The notes under the pieces are model-generated. The model was not told the DNA's origin. It was given only the letters and a program-made list of their open reading frames with translations, and did no database searches. From contig JAUWPK010000116.1 in assembly GCA_030611625.1 (NCBI GenBank), positions 1-9,358 of the forward strand: DNA of 9,358 nucleotides, read 5' to 3'. The first letter of the stretch is position 1, and each line of letters begins with the position of its first letter. A program made the position numbers and the translations under genes. Positions 1 through 5,593 of this stretch are shown one piece after another. Origin of the DNA: Promethearchaeum sp. (GTDB taxonomy: Archaea; Asgardarchaeota; Lokiarchaeia; Sigyniarchaeales; Promethearchaeaceae).

Positions 1-278
1 TATTCTCACAATTATCAGGGGGTGAGCAGATGAGTGCGGCCTTGGCTGTTAGATTAGCAGTATTAAAAGTTCTCACAAAAATTGATTTTGCATTTTTTGA
101 TGAGCCAACTACAAATTTAGACACTGAAAGAAGAAAAAATCTCTCCAACTGTATTCAAAACATTCGCGGATTTAAGCAACTCTTTGTAATATCTCACGAT
201 GATACATTTGAAGAGAACGCAGACTATTCTATTCATTTCTCGAAAAATGGTTATAATGAAACAGTTATAACTTCATAA
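1..278 (+). CDS. rad50: DNA repair ATPase Rad50, C-terminal end (partial)
   Basis: This is the C-terminal ATPase lobe of an SMC-like ABC ATPase; the 5' end lies outside the window and the frame is open from base 3. The visible residues begin FSQLSGGEQ, which contains the ABC signature LSGGE. Walker B and the D-loop follow (FAFFDEPTTNLD), then the H-loop (VISHD), and the protein ends 15-20 residues after a short strand. This order and spacing is that of Rad50, which with Mre11 processes double-strand breaks. Loss of the N-terminal lobe and coiled coil is only due to the window edge. The ATG at 30 is internal, because the signature lies upstream of it. A bacterial-type SbcC is the main alternative, but the DEPTTNLD and SHDDTFEENAD pattern and the archaeal context favour Rad50. 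Mre11, HerA and NurA, common partners, are not visible here. Confidence 0.88.
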   Translation, partial: FSQLSGGEQMSAALAVRLAVLKVLTKIDFAFFDEPTTNLDTERRKNLSNCIQNIRGFKQLFVISHDDTFEENADYSIHFSKNGYNETVITS

Positions 279-303
279 ATATAGAAAATTAAATGTATAC
301 ATC

Positions 304-325
304 TAGATAATATTTTAAGTATCTA
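304..325 (+). promoter_or_regulatory. Putative promoter of the paralog cassette, with small inverted repeat
   Basis: An AT-rich TATA-like element (about 307-317) lies 27-35 nt before the ATG at 343, suitable for a leaderless or near-leaderless archaeal transcript. It is bracketed by a 6-bp inverted repeat, TAGATA at 304-309 and TATCTA at 320-325. In such AT-rich DNA, short matches occur easily by chance, so the call is tentative. Confidence 0.3.
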
Positions 326-342
326 ATGATTTTTTTATCAAA

Positions 343-838
343 ATGGAAGATCAAGTTATATTGCAAATTAGTGACTTCTACAAATTTTTTTTTTATTAAT
401 CCAGGAATGATTTTTGGTTATTTGAACGATATTTTTGAAAAAAAATATGATTCGATGCAATATATTGAGGAGATCGAAAATGGATTTCTATTCGTGTTTA
501 AAGATTTTGAATCATTTAAATTTAGAGCAAAACCCTTGATAATATCAGATTTCAACGAAATTAAAAACAATAATACCAATGAAAGCAATTTTTTCCAGAA
601 ATTTTTTATTCCCAAAGAAAAATTTCCAAAAGAGGGGGTTAGACTGGAAATTAAGATTATTTCAGAAGATAAATTAAAAATTATTCCTATTATTAAGAAT
701 TTTATTTATTCAATTAACCAAAACATTGAAATTGAGATTGATAATGAACAGAATTTATATTTTAAAATCCAAAATTTCGATGTTATTAAGAAATATGCTA
801 ATTCACTTATGAATCGATTTTATCAAACAAAAATTTAA
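343..838 (+). CDS. Unknown tandem-paralog protein, copy 1, frameshifted at a T10 run
   Basis: I do not recognise the family. Downstream of base 395 the protein is about 70-75% identical (hand count) to the next gene, with no gaps. The start matching copy 2 is the ATG at 343, read as MEDQVILQISDFYKFFF, but in this frame translation stops at 397-399 just after a run of ten T (385-394). Copy 2 has nine T at this point. Removing one T joins the N-terminus to INPGMIFGYLND and gives a 164-residue protein collinear with copy 2. An open frame beginning at ATG 326 reaches the stop at 838, but its first 20 or so residues are an unrelated reading of the same bases. The rest of the frame is intact and conserved, so this is a very recent mutation, a homopolymer sequencing error, or a slippage site. 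The predicted fold is a repeated beta-alpha-beta-beta-alpha unit with no signal peptide or membrane segment. The gene starts 64 nt after rad50 on the same strand. Confidence 0.6.
385..394 (+). other. T10 homopolymer at the frame break
   Basis: Ten consecutive T lie where the paralogous gene has nine (906-914). The paralogs align at an offset of 521 nt before this run and 520 nt after it, so the single extra T is the only length difference between the two coding regions. It shifts the frame and brings a stop into use at 397-399. Runs of this length are prone to polymerase slippage in cells and to errors in sequencing. Confidence 0.85.
470..738 (+). repeat. Near-identical DNA blocks shared with paralog copy 2 (first copy)
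   Basis: Three blocks are almost identical to DNA 520 nt further on: 470-534 against 990-1054 (1 mismatch in 65), 587-633 against 1107-1153 (47 of 47) and 683-738 against 1203-1258 (1 mismatch in 56). The stretches between them, such as 535-586, are much more diverged. The patchy pattern is that of a tandem gene duplication with either uneven selection or later gene conversion. Confidence 0.8.
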
Positions 839-863
839 GAACGTAAAAATTATTGTTTATGAA

Positions 864-1370
864 ATGGAAGGTCAAGTTATCCTTGAAATAAGTGACTTCT
901 TCAAATTTTTTTTTGTTAATTCTAGATTAATTTTTGGTTATCTAAATGATGTTTATGAAAAAAAATATAATTCTATAATGTATTTTGAAGAGATCGAAAA
1001 TGGATTTCTATTCGTGTTTAAAGATTTTGAATCATTTAAACTTAGAGCAAAACCATTAGAAGAATCCGATCTTAAAGAAATAAAAACGGATAATATCAGT
1101 GAAAGTAATTTTTTCCAGAAATTTTTTATTCCCAAAGAAAAATTTCCAAAAGATGGCATTACCATTGTAATAAAAATTATTACAGGTAATAAATCGAAAC
1201 TAATTCCTATTATTAAGAATTTTATTCATTCAATTAACCAAAACATTGAAATTGAGATAGATAGTGAGACTAATTTATTTTTTAAAATCCAAGATTTTGA
1301 AGATATTAAGAAATATGCTAACTCATTGATGAATAGATATTACATTGATAAAAGAGAAGGAAAATTATAG
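864..1370 (+). CDS. Unknown tandem-paralog protein, copy 2
   Basis: The product is 168 residues, of unrecognised family, and the intact close paralog of the preceding gene. The ATG at 864 is supported because copy 1 has a matching ATG-GAA-Gxx-CAA-GTT start. The protein seems to be an internal duplication. Residues about 5-55 and 103-157 each run strand, helix, strand, strand, helix, and both end in a similar motif: GFLFVFKDFESFK in the first half and NLFFKIQDFEDIKKYA in the second. It is charged and Asn/Lys/Ile-rich, without Cys, signal peptide or membrane segment, so probably cytosolic. There is no clear Shine-Dalgarno sequence, and the 25-nt gap from copy 1 suggests co-transcription. Long blocks are nearly identical to copy 1 at DNA level (990-1054, 1107-1153, 1203-1258), which suggests recent duplication or gene conversion. 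Function unknown. Confidence 0.8.
   Translation: MEGQVILEISDFFKFFFVNSRLIFGYLNDVYEKKYNSIMYFEEIENGFLFVFKDFESFKLRAKPLEESDLKEIKTDNISESNFFQKFFIPKEKFPKDGITIVIKIITGNKSKLIPIIKNFIHSINQNIEIEIDSETNLFFKIQDFEDIKKYANSLMNRYYIDKREGKL
990..1258 (+). repeat. Near-identical DNA blocks shared with paralog copy 1 (second copy)
   Basis: This is the partner of the blocks at 470-738, at a constant 520-nt offset. The constant offset shows that no codon has been gained or lost in this part of the coding region since the duplication. Confidence 0.8.
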
Positions 1371-1876
1371 TGCTTGAAAAAAAGGATGAAAAAATCGTTT
1401 TAAAGATAAATTTCTCAATAGATCTCCTTAATAGGAATATTAAGAAATATTCAGGTTATTTTAACGAATTAAATAAAAAATTTAGTGATGGAAAAATATA
1501 CTTAGAGTTAATTCAAGATGGATTTTTAATGATTTTCCAAGATGAAATTGCTTTTAAAGACTATCACAATTTTCCGAAAGAAATAGAAAGAAATTTAAGC
1601 CAGATGGATTATGAAGATAAATCATTTCTATTTGATAAAAAGCTTCCAAAATCATTATTTCCTAAAAAGGGAATTTTACTTAATTCTGAAAGCTATTCAG
1701 GAGATATGGAAATTCTACTTCCCATTGTAAAGAAATTTTATGAAAGAATGCATCCTGATATTCAAATAATTCAGAAATCTGATATATTAGTTCAAATTCT
1801 TTTTAAAAATATTGAAGCCCTTAAGGCTTTCACAAATTTTTTGTATTGGAAAGTTTATTCCTTGAAAAATAAATGA
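1370..1876 (+). CDS. Unknown tandem-paralog protein, copy 3 (diverged)
   Basis: The product is 168 residues, of unrecognised family, and a distant paralog of the two genes before it. The shared pattern is visible at the same positions: IYLELIQDGFLMIFQDEIAFK in the first half matches the MYFEEIENGFLFVFKDFESFK region of copy 2. In the second half, LLPIVKKFYERMHPDIQI matches LIPIIKNFIHSINQNIEI. The block LPKSLFPKKGI matches IPKEKFPKDGI. The start is GTG at 1370, sharing its G with the TAG stop of copy 2 (TAGTG), with AAGGA 8 nt upstream, so translation is probably coupled. No ATG is available in this frame nearby. No signal or membrane segments are seen. The double-domain architecture is kept while the sequence has diverged strongly, so this copy is older than the split of copies 1 and 2. 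Confidence 0.8.
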   Translation: MLEKKDEKIVLKINFSIDLLNRNIKKYSGYFNELNKKFSDGKIYLELIQDGFLMIFQDEIAFKDYHNFPKEIERNLSQMDYEDKSFLFDKKLPKSLFPKKGILLNSESYSGDMEILLPIVKKFYERMHPDIQIIQKSDILVQILFKNIEALKAFTNFLYWKVYSLKNK

Positions 1877-1904
1877 AAATAAAACTAAAAACAAAAAATT
1901 TAAG

Positions 1905-1916
1905 CGATATATTAAT
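1905..1916 (+). promoter_or_regulatory. Putative TATA box of the YhbY-Rnp4-Nep1 operon
   Basis: GATATATTA (about 1906-1914) lies 23-31 nt upstream of the ATG at 1937, the spacing expected if transcription starts at or next to the start codon. No Shine-Dalgarno sequence is seen before 1937, which agrees with a leaderless transcript. Confidence 0.45.
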
Positions 1917-1936
1917 TTTATTTCTTCAGAGATAAT

Positions 1937-2536
1937 ATGGAACGATTTATGGAAATAAAGAACGGTCGAGCACAAATAAATATTGGAAAGCATGGGATAA
2001 CACCAACTTTTCTAGAACATCTTAAAAAGATTTTAAAAAAAGAGAAAATAGTGAAAATTAAGGTTTTACGAGAAATCTCCCAAGAACAGGGAAATGAGAA
2101 GCTTATTAACAAAATAATTGAAGAGATTAATGTTTTCATTCTTGATTCGCGTGGAAATACTTTTATGATATCGAAAAAGAAATTACCAGCAATCCATCTG
2201 CCAAAAAAATATTTAGATTTTAAAAAAACAATTCATCTTACTAAAGAACAAAAGAAACCAGAAATAGAAATTAAAGAGCTTGAAGCTATAGCAACAAATG
2301 ATGATTTTGTTGAACCCGAATATATAGATTATGATAACAAAGAATTAATTTCAGAAATTGATCAACAAAGTGATTTACTCTATGGATCTGCTTCAGAATC
2401 TCGTGAAATGGATTCCCATGAGAAAATGAAAAAAACCAGAGTGAAACATTATTCTAAACAAAAAAAATCTTCAAAAGTTAAGAAACAATTCAAAAATAAA
2501 AAAAAATTAAGAAAGCTAAAAAAAAAAAAACGCTAA
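1937..2536 (+). CDS. YhbY/CRM-domain RNA-binding protein with long lysine-rich tail
   Basis: Residues about 9-82 form a YhbY (CRM) domain. The family's GxxG-type loop is present as IGKHGITPTFLEHLKKIL (residues 16-33), followed by the strand IVKIKVL (38-44), a helix, and the closing FILDSRGNTFMISKK (67-81). These domains bind structured RNA and in bacteria associate with pre-50S ribosomes. Archaeal members are usually under about 100 residues, whereas this one has 199. The extra part is a mixed, partly acidic linker (about 95-160) and a very basic tail (about 164-199, mostly K and R) encoded by A-rich DNA, including an A13 run at 2518-2530. Such a tail probably adds non-specific RNA affinity. 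A start at the second Met (1949) is possible. The gene ends 3 nt before rnp4, so the two are probably translated together. Confidence 0.82.
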   Translation: MERFMEIKNGRAQINIGKHGITPTFLEHLKKILKKEKIVKIKVLREISQEQGNEKLINKIIEEINVFILDSRGNTFMISKKKLPAIHLPKKYLDFKKTIHLTKEQKKPEIEIKELEAIATNDDFVEPEYIDYDNKELISEIDQQSDLLYGSASESREMDSHEKMKKTRVKHYSKQKKSSKVKKQFKNKKKLRKLKKKKR

Positions 2537-2539
2537 TAG

Positions 2540-2983
2540 ATGATAAAAATGCCTCGAGGGAATCGAATGAAGGGTCCTCATAAAAAGAAATGGAGAAAAA
2601 ACTATAAAAAACGCCATTTATTAATGCAAAAATTAGCTCGAGGTAGAATTGAAGTACTTATGGATATGGCTAAGAAAAAACATTCAGAAGATCCAGAATT
2701 AGCCAATCGATATGTTAATATTACCCGAAATATTGCTATGGGAACTAAAGTGAAAATCCCCCCATATTTAAAGCGAAGTATTTGCCATAATTGCAAAGAA
2801 TTATTAGTTCCTGGAAGAAATATGCGGTTTCGAATAAATAAAAAGAAAAATTATGGTAGTTTCCTTTCAGTAACTTGTCTATCTTGTGGGCATATTACCC
2901 GTTATATTGTAAAAGGGCGCGCAAGAAGGGAAAAAGAGGAAAATAATGATGAGCAATCAAAAACTTCATATAATTCTAACTGA
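2540..2983 (+). CDS. rnp4: Ribonuclease P protein component 4 (Rpp21/Rpr2 family)
   Basis: This is a protein subunit of archaeal RNase P, the ribonucleoprotein that cuts the 5' leader from precursor tRNA; it is related to eukaryotic Rpp21 and Rpr2. The 147 residues begin with a basic N-terminus (KGPHKKKWRKNYKKR) and continue with helices carrying ARGRIEVLMDMA (33-44) and ANRYVNITRNIAM (55-67). A zinc ribbon follows, with C82 and C85 in SICHNCKELLVPG and C113 and C116 in VTCLSCGHITRY; all four zinc ligands are present. In the family this protein pairs with Rpp29. The start may be 2540 or the Met at 2549. No Shine-Dalgarno sequence is visible and the upstream stop is 3 nt away, which suggests reinitiation. 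The poorly conserved last 12 codons overlap nep1. Confidence 0.93.
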   Translation: MIKMPRGNRMKGPHKKKWRKNYKKRHLLMQKLARGRIEVLMDMAKKKHSEDPELANRYVNITRNIAMGTKVKIPPYLKRSICHNCKELLVPGRNMRFRINKKKNYGSFLSVTCLSCGHITRYIVKGRARREKEENNDEQSKTSYNSN

Positions 2984-3638
2984 AACAGCTATTGAATTGA
3001 TACCTAATTCTCTTGAAAAAAAACCAAGTGCACTTAGCAGTATTAAAAAATTTGGAAAAGGTGGACAAATTCTTGATACCGCTTTACATCATTCAATAAT
3101 GCATACATTGAAAAATTCCCAAAAAAGAGGTAGACCAGATATACTCCATCATTTTCTTCTAGATACACTTGGAAGTCCTGCCAATTTAAAGGGGTTCTTA
3201 GAAATTTATTTTCACTGTTCATCGGGTTTATATAAAGTTAACTCAGAGATGAAATGCCCAAGAGATTACAACAGATTTAAAGGATTGATGTGTCAGCTGA
3301 TTAAAAAAGGACATATTCCTCCAAAACAGCGACCTTATCTTATTTCAAGAATGAATTTAAATTTGAGAGATTGGATAAAAAATAATTTTACCGAAAAAAA
3401 CACTTTTAGTTTATCAGTAAATGGTAACAAATCCTCTTTGGAAGCAATAACTTCTAAATTCTTTAAAGAATCGAACAAGTGTGCAGTTTTAATTGGGGGA
3501 TTTCAAAAGAGTCATTTTTCTGATGATATTCTCAAAATACCAAGTCAAATCTTTGCTATATCAGATAGAGGATATGATAGTTGGATAATAATTAATCGAA
3601 TTTTAGCAAATTTTGAGCAGAATTTGAATTTAATTTAG
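2946..3638 (+). CDS. nep1: SSU rRNA pseudouridine N1-methyltransferase Nep1
   Basis: This is the SPOUT-fold enzyme Nep1 (Emg1 in eukaryotes), which N1-methylates a pseudouridine in small-subunit rRNA and takes part in 30S/40S assembly. The 230 residues show the family blocks in order: LHIILTETAIELIP (7-20), ILDTALHHSIM (42-52), RGRPDILHHFLLDTLGSPANL (61-81), CPRDYNRFKGLMCQLI (104-119), and the knot with AVLIGGFQKSHFSDDI (180-195) and IFAISDRGYDSWIIINRIL (202-220). These include the Arg/Asp positions used for RNA binding in the family. Length is normal for archaeal Nep1. Two Met codons in tandem (2946, 2949) follow GAGGA at 2936-2940, a good Shine-Dalgarno sequence that supports the 38-nt overlap with rnp4. 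It is the last gene of the operon. Confidence 0.94.
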   Translation: MMSNQKLHIILTETAIELIPNSLEKKPSALSSIKKFGKGGQILDTALHHSIMHTLKNSQKRGRPDILHHFLLDTLGSPANLKGFLEIYFHCSSGLYKVNSEMKCPRDYNRFKGLMCQLIKKGHIPPKQRPYLISRMNLNLRDWIKNNFTEKNTFSLSVNGNKSSLEAITSKFFKESNKCAVLIGGFQKSHFSDDILKIPSQIFAISDRGYDSWIIINRILANFEQNLNLI

Positions 3639-3744
3639 TTTATCTAAATTTTTATTTTTTATACCAAATACCTTGCTTTATTTTATTTTTAAAAACCCAA
3701 ATTTTTATTTTAAGAAGATTATCAATAAGAAATAGGAGAACCTT
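3639..3744 (+). terminator. T-rich intergenic region: probable terminator, then upstream region of the sulfur operon
   Basis: Right after nep1 there are T runs (3649-3653, 3655-3660) without a strong hairpin, like many archaeal terminators. Further T/A-rich DNA (about 3676-3712) could contain the TATA element of the following operon, for example TTTTTATTTT near 3702-3711. AGGAG at 3734-3738 is the Shine-Dalgarno sequence of the next gene. Confidence 0.45.
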
Positions 3745-4140
3745 ATGGTCGATATTTTAAAAAAAGAATTAATAATGGATTTTGATACTGCTGTAAAAAG
3801 AGTTGAAAAAATCGTTTCTGAAGAAGGCTTCAATGTTATGTTGATAAAATCAATAGACGAGATTTTTAAAAAGAAATTAGGGATAAAAAATTACCCAAAA
3901 TATACTACCATTCTTGCATGTGGACCACAATTTGCAAAAGCAGCATTAGATGTATCCAAAGATGTTGGATTATTATTTCCATGTAGCTTTGTAGTGTATG
4001 AAGAAGGAAATAAAATATTCGTATCACATACATCAATAATGAAAATCGCTCCTGAAATTGGATTTGCATCATATGAAGATATGAAACCGGTAATTGAAAT
4101 GACTGGAAAAGCAGTACACGCTGCATGGGACAGATTATAG
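3745..4140 (+). CDS. DUF302 family protein
   Basis: This 131-residue protein fits the DUF302 family. The typical core is present: ILACGPQFAKAALDV (56-70), VGLLFPCSFVVYEEGNKIFVSH (74-95), and EIGFASYEDMK (104-114). The two cysteines are C59 and C80; the biochemical role of the family is not established. DUF302 proteins are often encoded next to, or fused with, rhodanese and other sulfur-handling proteins, and here the next gene is a persulfide-dioxygenase/rhodanese fusion, so a role in sulfur or redox handling is a fair inference. No signal peptide or membrane segment. AGGAG 6 nt upstream supports the ATG at 3745; an internal Met at 3775 is a weaker alternative. Confidence 0.85.
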   Translation: MVDILKKELIMDFDTAVKRVEKIVSEEGFNVMLIKSIDEIFKKKLGIKNYPKYTTILACGPQFAKAALDVSKDVGLLFPCSFVVYEEGNKIFVSHTSIMKIAPEIGFASYEDMKPVIEMTGKAVHAAWDRL

Positions 4141-4166
4141 AACCATTCTTATTAGGAAGAAATATT

Positions 4167-5246
4167 ATGTCCGATTTCTATTTTAAGCAAATAAATCCAG
4201 AGCACACTTGTAAAGCGTACTTATTTGGTCCTGTTAACAGTAAAAGTGTAGCAATTGTGGATCCTGAAATTGAACATATTGATGAATATTTGGAACTGTT
4301 AAAGAAAGGAAATTTCACACTAAAATATATCATCGATACACACACTCATGCAGATCATATATCGGGAGCAGCAGCATTGAAAAAATCTATGAAGGCAGAC
4401 CTTATAATGAACGATAGAGCTCCAGCTAAATGTGTATCGATGCGCGTTTCCGATGGAGATGAAATGGATTTCGAAGGATTAAAAGTTAAATTTTTAGAAA
4501 CTCCAGGCCATACTAAAGATTCTATAAGCATTATTCTACCCGGTAAAATATTCACTGGGGATGCACTATTTTTAGATGATGGTGGAGCAGGAAGGGATGA
4601 TTTACCCGGAGGTTCTCCAGAATCACATTGGGAAACTTTGCAGAAATTTTTATCTCTCCCAGAAGAATTAATAGTACATCCCGCCCATGATTATCGGGGC
4701 AGAAAACCTTCATCACTAAAACAGCAAAAAGAGACAAACCCCTTCTTTGAACCTCGAACCAAAGAAGAATACATAGAATTTCTTTTAGATTTACAATTAG
4801 GTCCTGCTGAATGGATGAAAGATGTTTTAAAAGCTAATAATGAATGTACAACAGACCCAAAAGCCGCCTGGGTTCCAATTGATTCTCCTTCTTGTGAAGT
4901 AATGGGAACACTTCAACCAGGAGTTAAAGAACAACAAGTGAATACTATCTCTCCAGGCAAATTACAGAAAAAACTTGATAATAAAGAAGATTTTGTTTTT
5001 ATTGACGTTCGGGGAATTTCTGAACTCCATGGAAAATTAGGAAAGGTTGATGGAGCCATAAACATCCCGTTGACTTCAATAATGAACGATATAAGTCAAG
5101 TAAATAAGTTTATGACCAAAGAAGTCATTGCTATTTGTGGTTCCGGCAAACGATCAATAATCGCCGCAAAAATGCTAAAGAAATCCGGTTTTAAAAATCC
5201 TCTTTATGTTGAAGGAGGTATTAAAGCTTGGAGAAAAATTAAATAA
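4167..5246 (+). CDS. Persulfide dioxygenase-like metallo-beta-lactamase fused to rhodanese
   Basis: The protein has 359 residues in two domains. The N-terminal metallo-beta-lactamase domain (about 1-205) is ETHE1-like, with the metal motif THTHADH (H59, H61, D63, H64), TPGHT (H115), TGD (D132), GAGRDDL resembling the GCGRTDF of ETHE1, and HPAHDYRG (H174). ETHE1 proteins bind one Fe(II) through two His and one Asp, here probably H59, H115 and D132, and oxidise glutathione or CoA persulfide to sulfite with O2. The C-terminal rhodanese domain (about 260-359) has FIDVRGISELHGKLG and the active-site loop CGSGKRS with C324 intact, so sulfur transfer is possible. Known fusions of this type are CstB of staphylococci and the PRF proteins. 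The ATG at 4167 is preferred because AGGA lies at 4154-4157; an in-frame ATG at 4125 would overlap the DUF302 gene by 16 nt. Probably co-transcribed with DUF302. The actual substrate is inferred. Confidence 0.88.
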   Translation: MSDFYFKQINPEHTCKAYLFGPVNSKSVAIVDPEIEHIDEYLELLKKGNFTLKYIIDTHTHADHISGAAALKKSMKADLIMNDRAPAKCVSMRVSDGDEMDFEGLKVKFLETPGHTKDSISIILPGKIFTGDALFLDDGGAGRDDLPGGSPESHWETLQKFLSLPEELIVHPAHDYRGRKPSSLKQQKETNPFFEPRTKEEYIEFLLDLQLGPAEWMKDVLKANNECTTDPKAAWVPIDSPSCEVMGTLQPGVKEQQVNTISPGKLQKKLDNKEDFVFIDVRGISELHGKLGKVDGAINIPLTSIMNDISQVNKFMTKEVIAICGSGKRSIIAAKMLKKSGFKNPLYVEGGIKAWRKIK

Positions 5247-5277
5247 CCTTATTTTTTACAATATTTTTAACTATTTA

Positions 5278-5472
5278 ATGAATGATAAGCCTATTACAGC
5301 AATTTTAATAGGAGCGGGTTGGAGAGGTAGAGTTACATATGGATCCTACGGGTTAAAATACCCAGATCGTTTAAAATTTGTAGCAATTGCAGAACCTGAT
5401 TCTAAAAAAAGAGAATTATTTCAAAAGGAGCATAATATCCCCGATTCAAACGTTATTGGCAGATCATTTTGA
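5278..5472 (+). pseudogene. Gfo/Idh/MocA-type oxidoreductase, N-terminal remnant
   Basis: From the ATG at 5278 the 64 residues give the start of a Rossmann-fold dehydrogenase. They comprise the strand ITAILIGAGWRGR, whose GAGWRG is the NAD(P)-binding GxGxxG, then TYGSYGLKYPDRLKFVAIAEPDS and the helix KKRELFQKEHNIP. This is a typical beginning of a Gfo/Idh/MocA protein, a family usually of 330-450 residues that oxidises sugars and similar substrates. After NIPDSN the similarity ends and a TGA follows at 5470-5472. I found no continuation in the other frames up to the Fic gene, nor between Fic and the ABC gene. The catalytic domain is therefore missing and the protein cannot be an active dehydrogenase. 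The frame could be extended upstream to 5206 inside the rhodanese gene, but that part is not dehydrogenase-like. Deletion or insertion at a rearrangement breakpoint is the likely cause. Confidence 0.7.
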
Positions 5473-5534
5473 ATTAAAGTAATCACTGATGAATAAATGA
5501 TCAAGAACTTATTTTTGTATTTGCAAATTGATAT

Positions 5535-5583
5535 TACCAACACATTTTTTAAAAAAAGAGAGATTTTTATATTTGTGTTGGTA
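5535..5583. promoter_or_regulatory. Inverted repeat bracketing the probable TATA box of the Fic gene
   Basis: TACCAACACA at 5535-5544 is exactly complementary to TGTGTTGGTA at 5574-5583, with 29 nt between; after one mismatch the pairing continues for 3 bp. The spacer contains TTTTTATAT (about 5564-5572), which lies about 22-30 nt before the ATG at 5594 and looks like the TATA box of a leaderless transcript. The right arm falls between the TATA box and the start. The arms could be an operator for a dimeric or looping regulator, or alternatively the ends of an old insertion. A hairpin with a 29-nt loop is possible but less likely to matter. Confidence 0.5.
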
Positions 5584-5593
5584 TTATTTCCTT

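Noticed and set aside
326..384. ATG 326 as the true start of paralog copy 1
   Set aside because: The residues it adds (beginning MIFLSKWKIK) have no counterpart in copy 2, while the same bases read in the ATG 343 frame match the copy 2 N-terminus closely.
5206..5277. Upstream extension of the dehydrogenase remnant into the rhodanese gene
   Set aside because: These codons overlap the conserved end of the rhodanese domain and do not look like a dehydrogenase N-terminus; the Rossmann strand begins just after ATG 5278.
5480..5510. Possible C/D box RNA (CTGATGA followed by ATGATC)
   Set aside because: The first base of the C box is C rather than A/G, and no properly spaced D, C' and D' boxes follow.
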